Of a DNA stretch of 11,646 nucleotides, positions 6,648 through 11,645 are shown in pieces (position 1 is the stretch's first letter; the number at the start of each line of letters is the position of its first letter). The stretch comes from Candidatus Woesearchaeota archaeon. Its GTDB lineage: Archaea; Nanobdellota; Nanobdellia; Woesearchaeales; UBA525. The stretch lies in the NCBI GenBank assembly GCA_027371725.1, contig DAHXMN010000015.1, positions 1-11,646 on the forward strand. Direction: 5' to 3'. A model generated the notes under the pieces. The model was not told the DNA's origin. It made no database searches and saw nothing but the letters and a program-made list of their open reading frames with translations. The position numbers and the translations under genes were made by a program.

Positions 6648-6959
6648 CTACTCCCCGAGCTGCTTGAGCATCTCTGCGGCCTCTCCGAGGTCGGTGACGG
6701 CGATGGCGGCGGTGCCGAGCGGCAGGCCGGCGGCCGCGCCCAGCTCGTCCTTCTTCTCGACTTCCGCGTACCGGACTCCCTTCTCCTTGGCGAGGAGCGG
6801 CAGGTGCATGACGATCTCCTTGGGCTGGGTGTCCTTCGCCACGACGACGAACTTCGCCTGGCCCTTCTCCAGCGCCTTGGTGACCTCGTTGCTGCCTTTC
6901 TTCAGCTTGCCGGTCTTCTTCGCGACCTCGACGATCTCGAACACTGCTTCATCGCTCAT
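6648..6959 (-). CDS. rpl7ae: Ribosomal protein L7Ae (K-turn RNA-binding)
   Basis: Binds kink-turn RNA in 23S rRNA, and in archaea also in box C/D and H/ACA guide RNAs and RNase P. The RNA-binding signature KLKKGSNEVTKALEKGQAKF is present, followed by VVVAKDTQPKEIVMHLPLLAKEKGVRY and the GLPLGTAAIAV loop that contacts the kink. 103 residues, a little shorter than the typical 120. The start is chosen at 6959: AGGAGG (6970-6975) is ten bases upstream, whereas the alternative ATG at 6968 sits one base from it. First gene of the translation operon; the nearest good TATA box is at 7126-7133, implying a leader of about 140 nt. Archaeal L7Ae has been reported to bind K-turns in its own mRNA leader. 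Confidence 0.95.
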   Translation of the reverse strand: MSDEAVFEIVEVAKKTGKLKKGSNEVTKALEKGQAKFVVVAKDTQPKEIVMHLPLLAKEKGVRYAEVEKKDELGAAAGLPLGTAAIAVTDLGEAAEMLKQLGE

Positions 6960-7103
6960 GGTGCTCATTCCTCCTGTCTACATGTTCCTTTTCTACATGC
7001 GCCTTTTCGGCCTTTTTCCGTTTGGTTTTCCGGTGACGGAACGATCAGAAGACGTTCCCTCATTCGGCCCCGCCTCGCAGCCAGGGCTTCATCAATCACA
7101 GGT
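6960..7103 (-). promoter_or_regulatory. Long 5' leader of the L7Ae operon, with hairpin and two ATG-TAG elements
   Basis: Inferred from the TATA box at 7126-7133, which would start transcription near 7103. The leader contains a 6-bp hairpin GGAACG/CGTTCC (7053-7058 with 7038-7043 on the - strand) whose loop holds CTGA. Upstream is TTGATGA (7089-7095), a loose box C/D pair. Closer to the start are two direct copies of CATGTAGA (6992-6999 and 6977-6984), each a start codon followed at once by a stop; the second is just upstream of the AGGAGG. Autoregulation by L7Ae is known in archaea; whether this leader does it is inference. Confidence 0.4.
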
Positions 7104-7125
7104 ATCGTCTTGGAACAGGGAACCG

Positions 7126-7133
7126 TTTAAAAA
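7126..7133. promoter_or_regulatory. TATA box TTTAAAAA shared by L7Ae operon (-) and element U1 (+)
   Basis: AT-only octamer in GC-rich DNA. Read on the - strand (TTTTTAAA, preceded by CGAAACC as a plausible BRE) it would drive the L7Ae operon from about 7103. Read on the + strand it would start transcription near 7151-7156, within a few bases of the first arm of U1. No other TATA-like sequence lies nearby for either. Confidence 0.55.
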
Positions 7134-7148
7134 GGTTTCGCGGAGCAG

Positions 7149-7348
7149 GGGTCTGTAGAAAGTGACGGTCGCCAGCCAGGGGGCGAGGCATGCGGAGAGA
7201 CCGTCGGAGGCCGAGCCTGGGGTCGGCTCCGAGTACTACGAGGAACCCGGGAACGAAGTGACCACGCCCCCTCCGGGGACGAGGCCCTCCAGAGCGGCAA
7301 GCGATTGCCGAGCGGCCGGCGACGGGAGCGAGAACGTTCTACAGACCC
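7149..7348 (+). ncRNA. Family I structured element U1, candidate noncoding RNA (200 nt)
   Basis: Closed by perfect 12-bp arms, GGGTCTGTAGAA (7149-7160) and TTCTACAGACCC (7337-7348). Inside are GACGGTC/GACCGTC (7164-7170 with 7199-7205); CGGA-g-GCCGA with TCGGC-TCCG (about 7203-7230); CCCC-TCC-GGGG (about 7269-7278); and CGGCAA-GCGA-TTGCCG (7295-7310) with a GNRA loop. The loop of the first inner hairpin holds GGGCGAGGCATGCGGAGA, the family box. No credible protein frame spans it. A TATA box ends about 17 bp before it on the same strand. I tested it by eye against RNase P RNA and SRP RNA signatures and found none. Its neighbour U2 is homologous at the same spacing. Confidence 0.5.
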
Positions 7349-7359
7349 GGTGAAGAGGA

Positions 7360-7558
7360 GTCTGTAGAACATGAAGGTTAGCGGCCAGAAGGCGAGACAA
7401 GCGAAGAATACGACCAAGACCGGGTCGAGCCCCCACCCAAAGAAAAGCGAGCTTCGTTCGCCGTGACGACGAAGACCATGCAAGGAAGCGGGTCTTCATG
7501 CGCCGGAATTCGGATTCCGAGCGTCCCGGCAGCGGAATGCCGCCGCGGACCTGCAGGG
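7360..7558 (+). ncRNA. Family I structured element U2, tandem homologue of U1 (about 199 nt)
   Basis: Begins with the same ten bases as U1 (GTCTGTAGAA). The family box reads AGGCGAGACAAGCGAAGA (7390-7407). The distance from GGCGAG to CCGAGCG is 121 nt in both U1 and U2. Where U1 has a GGCAA-GCGA-TTGCC hairpin, U2 has GGAAT-TCGG-ATTCC, followed by the same CCGAGCG: the stem is kept, the bases differ. Another clear stem is GAAGACC/GGTCTTC (7471-7477 with 7490-7496). The closing stem seems to be TCTGTAG/CTGCAGG (7361-7367 with 7551-7557, with wobbles), replacing the U1 pairing. Only 12 bp separate it from U1, so both could lie on one transcript. Bases 7559-7604 show nothing recognisable. Confidence 0.45.
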
Positions 7559-7604
7559 GCAGAGCGCGGCCGTGAGACTTTCAAGCGGTCGAGTAGTGCG
7601 AAAC

Positions 7605-7613
7605 TAATTTAAA
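7605..7613 (+). promoter_or_regulatory. TATA box AATTTAAAC for the 7636 gene (leaderless)
   Basis: The TATA-like AATTTAAA centre lies about 26 nt before the ATG at 7636, which predicts a transcription start at the start codon. There is no Shine-Dalgarno site in between, only pyrimidine-rich sequence. Confidence 0.6.
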
Positions 7614-7635
7614 CCCCCGTCGGACTCCCTGCACG

Positions 7636-8082
7636 ATGGGCGCGAGCGACGGCGGCGGCGACTGCCGCATCATCTGTGAAACCTGCAAAGGCCGGACGAT
7701 TCTGCGTTTCAGCTCCGAGCTTCCCGGCCGTCTCCTGAAAGGGGAGGCGGAATCGTCTCACGATGCCTGGAGGACGCGTCCATTCGACCGTCAGTCATTG
7801 CCGCTGACGACGCTGCACGTCGAAGAGATCATACGAGGCAAGCGCGCATACTTCGCCTGGCTGAAGTTCGACGACCTCGGATTCTTCCAGGACGGCCACT
7901 ACCAAGGGCTGAAAGGAGGACGGGTAGTGGATGAGAGATATCTGACGGCCCCGCCGATGAAGGAACGCCACCTCCGCGTCCTGGAGGCGCTGGAGGACAC
8001 GGTCAAGAGGATGGAAGGCGTTCACGGGCTGCCGCGGGGGATCGCGAATCTCAGCTACGGGTTGCGGCACCGCCGAGACTAG
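7636..8082 (+). CDS. Hypothetical protein with N-terminal Cys cluster
   Basis: 148 residues, not recognised. The N-terminus MGASDGGGDCRIICETCKGR has Cys at 10, 14 and 17, a possible half zinc site. The middle has LHVEEIIRGKRAYFAWLKFD, an alternating strand-like pattern, then GFFQDGHYQGLKGGRVVDER, and a helical C-terminal stretch (KERHLRVLEALEDTVKRMEG). There is no signal peptide or membrane span. A leaderless promoter supports the ATG. Codon use is strongly GC at third positions like the neighbours, supporting it as a real gene. It converges on the HAD gene with 20 bp between the stop codons. No function can be assigned. Confidence 0.7.
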   Translation: MGASDGGGDCRIICETCKGRTILRFSSELPGRLLKGEAESSHDAWRTRPFDRQSLPLTTLHVEEIIRGKRAYFAWLKFDDLGFFQDGHYQGLKGGRVVDERYLTAPPMKERHLRVLEALEDTVKRMEGVHGLPRGIANLSYGLRHRRD

Positions 8083-8102
8083 CTCTCGCGGGCAGTCCGC
8101 GC

Positions 8103-8804
8103 TCATAGCAGTCCTTTCCGCTCGAAGAACATCGAGGGCGCGAGCTTCGTATAGTCCTCGACGACGAGGTCCGCTCCTGCCCGTTCGAGCTTCTCGCGCG
8201 GCGTCGTGGTGAGGACGCAGACGCAGTAGCAGCCGGCCCGTTTCGCCGCGGTGACGCCGGAGACGCTGTCCTCGAAGACGACGCACGTCCCGGGAGGGAG
8301 GCCGAGGCGCCTGCACGCGGCGAGGTAGACCGCAGGGTCGGGCTTCACCTTGTCGCCGACATCCGAGGCGGTGATGGTCCGTTCCTCGTCGAGCTTGAGT
8401 ATCTGGAGGGAGAGGCGGACGTTCTCGGGCTCGCCGTTCGTCGCGATGATGGATGGGATGCCGAGTTCGCGGAGGATGTCGTAGAAGCGGCCGAACCCCT
8501 TGACCGGGAGCAGCTGCTTGAGCGCGAGCTCCTTGAAGAGTGCTCGCCGCCGCTTGCGCAGGAGCTCGACGTCCGCTTTGCCGAGCAGCCCGTGCTTCAT
8601 CAGGACGTCCTCGAAGATGTGCCTGCTCCCCGTCCCCTCGTAGAGGGAGAGCCACGCGTCCGTCCGGATCGTGATGCCGTATCCCTTGAGCGCCTCGTTG
8701 AAGGTCTGGAGGTGGAGGAGGCTGCTGTCCGTCACCGTGCCGTCGAGGTCGAAGATCGCGGCGGAGAACCGCGGCCGCTGCTTCGCTGCTCTTGCGGAGG
8801 CCAT
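8103..8804 (-). CDS. HAD-superfamily hydrolase (phosphoglycolate phosphatase / beta-phosphoglucomutase type)
   Basis: 233 residues with all four HAD motifs: DLDGT at 19-23 (nucleophile Asp19, acid/base Asp21), ATNG (motif II, 121-124), Lys154 in KVKPDP (motif III) and FEDSVSG (motif IV, Glu178/Asp179). Between motifs I and II is a helical cap (about 27-100) of the C1 type seen in phosphoglycolate phosphatases and beta-phosphoglucomutases. It should be a cytosolic phosphatase or phosphomutase acting on a small phosphorylated metabolite; the exact substrate cannot be read from sequence. The extra N-terminal residues MASARAAKQRPR are basic and probably disordered. The TATA box at 8828-8835 predicts transcription from the start codon, so the mRNA is likely leaderless. 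Confidence 0.9.
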   Translation of the reverse strand: MASARAAKQRPRFSAAIFDLDGTVTDSSLLHLQTFNEALKGYGITIRTDAWLSLYEGTGSRHIFEDVLMKHGLLGKADVELLRKRRRALFKELALKQLLPVKGFGRFYDILRELGIPSIIATNGEPENVRLSLQILKLDEERTITASDVGDKVKPDPAVYLAACRRLGLPPGTCVVFEDSVSGVTAAKRAGCYCVCVLTTTPREKLERAGADLVVEDYTKLAPSMFFERKGLL

Positions 8805-8827
8805 GGCCGCGATGTCGAGGAAGGAGG

Positions 8828-8835
8828 TATAAAAA
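8828..8835. promoter_or_regulatory. TATA box TATAAAAA, possibly bidirectional (HAD gene and element B1)
   Basis: On the - strand it reads TTTTTATA, centred about 27 nt from the HAD ATG at 8804, predicting a leaderless transcript. On the + strand the same box would start transcription near 8857, within about five bases of the first arm of B1 at 8862. This repeats the arrangement seen at 7126-7133. Confidence 0.6.
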
Positions 8836-8861
8836 CGTTTGTCTGGATGGTCCTGCCAACA

Positions 8862-9035
8862 GCATCATCGCCGCCGGCCTCAGGGCGAGCGTAGCGAAGA
8901 AAAACAGCGAAGGCCGAGTAGGGGGTTGCCCCATCGTCGCTGACGCTCCGAGGTTGCCGGGCAAGCCGTCAACCATCCGGGGACGAGGCCCTTCGACGTC
9001 TGCAGCGATACGCGAGCAGCCCGCGGCGATGATGC
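8862..9035 (+). ncRNA. Family I structured element B1, candidate noncoding RNA (174 nt)
   Basis: Perfect 13-bp closing arms GCATCATCGCCGC (8862-8874) and GCGGCGATGATGC (9023-9035). Inner stem CGGCCT/AGGCCG (8875-8880 with 8911-8916) encloses GGGCGAGCGTAGCGAAGA, the family box. A second stem is GGTTG/CAACC (about 8952-8974). The 16-mer CCGGGGACGAGGCCCT (8977-8992) is identical to 7273-7288 in U1. It is followed 20 nt later by CGAGCAGCC (U1: CGAGCGGCC, also 20 nt later). Spacing from GGCGAG to this box is 123 nt against 121 in U1 and U2. The closing arms differ completely from those of U1, while the core boxes are kept. No credible protein frame. Confidence 0.5.
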
Positions 9036-9049
9036 CCTCATCGACCGTC

Positions 9050-9179
9050 GCGGCATCATCGTTGCGGCCTAGTTGCCCTCCCTCAGGTCGGGGCAATCGT
9101 CGGCGGCTCGCGATTATGGCCTCGAAACACTCGGCCATGCTCGCCGCCGTCAATCGTGCCAAGGCAACGATGATGCCGC
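9050..9179. repeat. Structured repeat family II, copy B2 (130 bp)
   Basis: Perfect 16-bp closing arms GCGGCATCATCGTTGC (9050-9065) and GCAACGATGATGCCGC (9164-9179). Inside are GGCA/TGCC (9092-9095 with 9157-9160), CGGCGGC/GCCGCCG (9101-9107 with 9143-9149) and ATGGCC/GGCCAT (9116-9121 with 9133-9138), stacked into one long hairpin with internal loops. It is about 85% identical to copy A outside the apical loop. It starts 14 bp after B1 and ends about 48 bp before the HIT promoter. Strand of action is unknown; on the - strand it contains GGCGAG and CGAGC boxes reminiscent of family I, which may be chance in such GC-rich DNA. Confidence 0.7.
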
Positions 9180-9227
9180 AGAAGGGAAGGCATGTATCGG
9201 CGAGGCGCCTCTTTGCGCGCGCAAATA

Positions 9228-9235
9228 TTTTTAAA
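9228..9235 (+). promoter_or_regulatory. TATA box TTTTTAAA of the HIT gene pair (leaderless)
   Basis: Part of AAATATTTTTAAAG, the only AT-rich run nearby. Its centre is about 27 nt before the ATG at 9259, so transcription should start at the start codon. The GGGGAG just before the ATG is only one base away, too close to act as a Shine-Dalgarno site. Confidence 0.65.
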
Positions 9236-9258
9236 GCGCGTCCCCCTGTGCGGGGAGC

Positions 9259-10488
9259 ATGGCCGACGGGCAGAGCCGGGAGGAGCTGGTGAAGCAGCAG
9301 AAGGCGGACTGCGTCTTCTGCCGGATCGTCGCCGGCGAGATCCCGAGCAAGAAGGTCTACGAGGACGAGTGGATCGTCGCGATCCTCGACATCAACCCCG
9401 CGACGAAAGGACATACGCTCGTCCTGACGAAGGAGCATTACCCGATCATGCCGCTCATCCCGCCGGGCGAATTCGATCACCTCTTCGGCACGACAGCCGC
9501 GTTGAGCGCCGCCGTCCGGGAAGGCGCGCTCGGCCAGGCGTGCACCACGTTCATCGCGAACGGCGCCGTGGCGGGGCAGCAGAGCCCCCACTTCCTCTTC
9601 CACCTCATCCCCCGCGAGAAGGGCGACTCGCTCTCCGTCCTCAACGTCCCGAAAGGGAAGGTGGACCAGGGCGAGGTCGGCGCGCTCATCCAGGCGAACC
9701 TCCTGCCGGTGATGCGGCAGCACCTCAGCCAACGCGGCAGGAGCGAGCTGCTCGAGCAGGTGCAGGAGACCGCAGCGTCTCAGGGGAGAGAGCTCCCTTC
9801 CGAGACCTCATCCTCGCCCGGAATACAACCATTTCCCGTGCCCGGTCGACCCCCGATAGACATCGACCAGCTCTCCCGCGCCATCGAGGAGAACCCCGAG
9901 TTGAAGGCGCTCCTCATCAACAACCCGGGGAAGCTCAAGGCGATCGTCGAGCAGAACCCGCAGTTCAAGGCCATCTTCGGCGGTCTCGACCTCGAGATGC
10001 TGGGCCAGCAGCTCCGGAAGGCGTACTTTACCCAGCATCCGGAAGCGGCGCTGACTGCGGGGCTGACGGACGCCTCTCCCGCCGGCAGCGAGCAGGTGAC
10101 GTCGTCCGCACCGCCTCCTGCCGGTGAGGGCCTGCGGCCCGCCCGTGAGATGACGATGCGGGAGCTCTTCGCGTTCATCGACGGGAAGGAGCGGCTCAGG
10201 GAGTACATCCTCTACGACCCGGAGAAGCTGAAGCGGCTCATCCCGGAGAACGAGCGTCTCAGGGTCTTCTTCGAGGGGAGCAACGTCAACGCGATCATAC
10301 AAGCGTATCAGGAGCACGCGAAGGAGCGGGAGGGCATCCGCGTCATCGTCGAGCCGGAAGAGAAGGCGAACGCGGAGAGCGACGTCCGCACGCTGCCGGG
10401 GCCGACGCGCGAGGAGGAGGAAGAGGCGTTCGAGGAAGTGCGCGAGCCGAAGCCCAACCTCGACAGGATCGGGAGGCTGTTCCGGTGA
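9259..10488 (+). CDS. HIT-fold protein lacking the central His, with duplicated C-terminal module
   Basis: 409 residues. Residues 14-135 form a HIT domain: CVFC (18-21) as half of a zinc site, GEIPSKKVYEDE, the ILDINPATKGHTLVLTKEHY strand region, and the triad region QQSPHFLFHLIPR. HIT enzymes carry H-x-H-x-H; here it is His111-x-Leu113-x-His115. The central His is the nucleophile in Hint/Fhit-type hydrolases, so standard nucleotidyl hydrolase activity is doubtful; binding or another chemistry is possible. A Pro/Ser-rich linker (about 170-200) leads to two 45-residue copies of a helical module: residues 211-255 and 309-353 align without gaps (xLKxLIxxNPxKLKxxI...F.G pattern), separated by another Pro/Ala linker. 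The C-terminus is acidic, then basic. It overlaps the next HIT-like gene by 4 bp. Confidence 0.85.
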   Translation: MADGQSREELVKQQKADCVFCRIVAGEIPSKKVYEDEWIVAILDINPATKGHTLVLTKEHYPIMPLIPPGEFDHLFGTTAALSAAVREGALGQACTTFIANGAVAGQQSPHFLFHLIPREKGDSLSVLNVPKGKVDQGEVGALIQANLLPVMRQHLSQRGRSELLEQVQETAASQGRELPSETSSSPGIQPFPVPGRPPIDIDQLSRAIEENPELKALLINNPGKLKAIVEQNPQFKAIFGGLDLEMLGQQLRKAYFTQHPEAALTAGLTDASPAGSEQVTSSAPPPAGEGLRPAREMTMRELFAFIDGKERLREYILYDPEKLKRLIPENERLRVFFEGSNVNAIIQAYQEHAKEREGIRVIVEPEEKANAESDVRTLPGPTREEEEEAFEEVREPKPNLDRIGRLFR

Positions 10489-11063
10489 CCTCGACGGCAG
10501 GGGCGCTCTATCAGGACAGGATCGTCGAGGCGCTCCTCGCGCCCGAGCCCGCGGCGAAGGGGCACGTCCTCGTCCGCCCGCTCCGGGAGGCGAAGCGGCT
10601 GAGCGACCTCTCCGCGGAGGAGAGCGGCCATCTCTTCCTCGTGGCGAGCTACGTCGCCGCCATCCTCTTCCAGGGCATCCATCCTGAGGGCACGAACATC
10701 ATCGTCGAAGAAGGGGAAAAGGTGACGGCGCACGTCCTCGCGCGCAAGGCGGACGACGGGCTCTCCTTCGCATGGCAGCCGCAGAAGCTCGACGAGGCAT
10801 CGATGAAGGATGCGCAGGAGCGGATCGCGGACAAGGCATTCCTCATCGGGAAGAGAGGGAGGTCGGCGGAGAGGCAGGAGGAGCCGAAGCCGGCAACGCC
10901 GGACAGGAAAGGGGGCGGGAAGGAAGGGCGAGAGGAGCGGCCGTCCGGAGAGAAGCCGCCGGAGAAGAAGGGCGACGATGGGCCGAAGGACGGCGGCGAC
11001 CCGCTCAAGGACGCCGAGGAGCGGGAGAACTACCTCATCAAGCAGCTGATACGGATACCGTAG
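10485..11063 (+). CDS. Degenerate HIT-fold partner protein with Lys/Glu/Gly-rich tail
   Basis: 192 residues starting with GTG, which overlaps the preceding stop as GTGA; GGGAGG (10471-10476) eight bases upstream supports it. Residues 1-105 look like a HIT domain: GHVLVRPLREAKRLSDLSAE (26-45), then a helix and HPEGTNIIVEEGEKVTAHVLAR. At the triad positions only the third His (His83) remains; the others are Lys79 and Thr81, so it should be catalytically inactive as a HIT hydrolase. There is no CxxC zinc site. Residues about 122-175 are Lys/Glu/Gly/Pro-rich and disordered; the end, EERENYLIKQLIRIP, is an amphipathic helix-like tail. Overlap with the first HIT gene suggests a hetero-oligomer of two altered HIT subunits. 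This is inference. Confidence 0.75.
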   Translation: MTSTAGALYQDRIVEALLAPEPAAKGHVLVRPLREAKRLSDLSAEESGHLFLVASYVAAILFQGIHPEGTNIIVEEGEKVTAHVLARKADDGLSFAWQPQKLDEASMKDAQERIADKAFLIGKRGRSAERQEEPKPATPDRKGGGKEGREERPSGEKPPEKKGDDGPKDGGDPLKDAEERENYLIKQLIRIP

Positions 11064-11078
11064 CGCGCCGATAGCTCA

Positions 11079-11188
11079 GGACCGGCGGTGTGCTGCGGAG
11101 ACTTTGTTCTCCCTCCGGTCCGAGATATTGCGAAATTCGCCCTGCATAAATCGGGCGAATTTCTGGTCTTGCTCCAAGGCAGCACACC
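11079..11188. other. Dense nested and crossing inverted repeats, candidate structured RNA
   Basis: Between converging genes. Perfect pairs: GGACCGG/CCGGTCC (11079-11085 with 11115-11121); GGTGTGCTGC/GCAGCACACC (11087-11096 with 11179-11188); GGAGA/TCTCC (11097-11101 with 11108-11112); GAAATTCGCCC/GGGCGAATTTC (11132-11142 with 11153-11163, 10-nt loop). The 10-bp pair encloses the two hairpins as a three-way junction; the GGACCGG pair crosses it, giving a pseudoknot or an alternative fold. No T-tract follows the strong hairpin. It could be an RNA gene, the 3' UTR of the HIT operon, or a small mobile repeat. No coding frame seen. Confidence 0.5.
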
Positions 11189-11201
11189 TCTTAAGGTCTT
11201 C

Positions 11202-11645
11202 TCAGAAGAGTCCTGTGAGCGCGGCCGCGAGGAACGGCCGGATGAGGAGGAGCAAGAGGTAGCCGATGAGGAAGCTCGGCACGAAGGGGATGCCTTCCTT
11301 GACGAGCACGTTCTTCACCTTGAGCTTCTTCAGCCGGGCGATCTGGTCGACCGAGATGCCCAGGTCTTTCGGTCCGCAGACGCGTTCGCCCTCGACGACG
11401 ACATCCTGCTTGATCCAGTCGCCTTCGCGGAGCTTCGCGACGGGGTACTCCTTGATGAGGATCGCTTCTTCGACGGTACGGACGCCGAGCCAGAGGTAGA
11501 ACGAGCAGTAGACGGCGATGGCGACGATGAAGAGCGGCAGCCGGAACTGCGCGAGGAGGAAGGCGAGGAGGAGGAGCAGGAACCCGGCGCCGATCACCAG
11601 CTTCCGTGTCAGGTGGACGTTCGGCTCGCGGAGCAGCGTCCGGAA
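11202..11645 (-). CDS. C-terminal part of a membrane protein resembling archaeal A24 prepilin peptidase
   Basis: Open to the window edge; the N-terminal part with the start is outside. Visible are two membrane spans (KLVIGAGFLLLLLAFLLA and LPLFIVAIAVYCSFYLWLGV), a soluble loop of about 70 residues (VEEAILIKEYPVAKLREGDW, then VVEGERVCGPKDLGISVDQI), and a last span beginning GIPFVPSFLIGYLLLLLIRP. The loop with GxRVCGPKDLG and the EGIPFVPSFLIG ending resemble the C-terminal half of archaeal A24-family peptidases (FlaK/PibD type), which cleave class III signal peptides from archaellins and pilins at the membrane. The catalytic aspartates would lie mostly in the missing part, so this is a family-level call. 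It ends 14 bp after the structured element at 11079-11188. Confidence 0.6.
   Translation of the reverse strand, partial: FRTLLREPNVHLTRKLVIGAGFLLLLLAFLLAQFRLPLFIVAIAVYCSFYLWLGVRTVEEAILIKEYPVAKLREGDWIKQDVVVEGERVCGPKDLGISVDQIARLKKLKVKNVLVKEGIPFVPSFLIGYLLLLLIRPFLAAALTGLF

Noticed and set aside
7045..7095. Stand-alone box C/D guide RNA on the - strand
   Set aside because: TTGATGA and CTGA are in order, but the internal D' and C' boxes are poor and the terminal stem is weak; kept only as a possible K-turn within the L7Ae leader.
7127..7499. Short frames on both strands inside U1 and U2
   Set aside because: None has a ribosome binding site or leaderless promoter at the right distance, and the translations are not conserved between the two homologous units.
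7149..7600. RNase P RNA or SRP RNA
   Set aside because: The combined length would suit either, and ACAGACCC recalls RNase P CR V, but no GAGGAAAGTCC-type CR I, no GGTGAAA...GGTAAGAGC region, and no SRP helix 8 GGAAGGGAGCAG are present; the two halves are repeats of each other.
7795..9732. Long - strand frame crossing the HAD gene, both intergenic elements and the HIT gene
   Set aside because: It overlaps two confident genes in other frames, and its translation is low complexity; the part over 8870-9180 reflects the structured elements.
11064..11080. tRNA-like 5' end GCGCCGATAGCTCAGG
   Set aside because: It looks like an acceptor arm plus D-arm start, but no matching TCGGCGC 3' strand, no T-arm GTTCNA loop and no proper D-stem partner follow within the gap.
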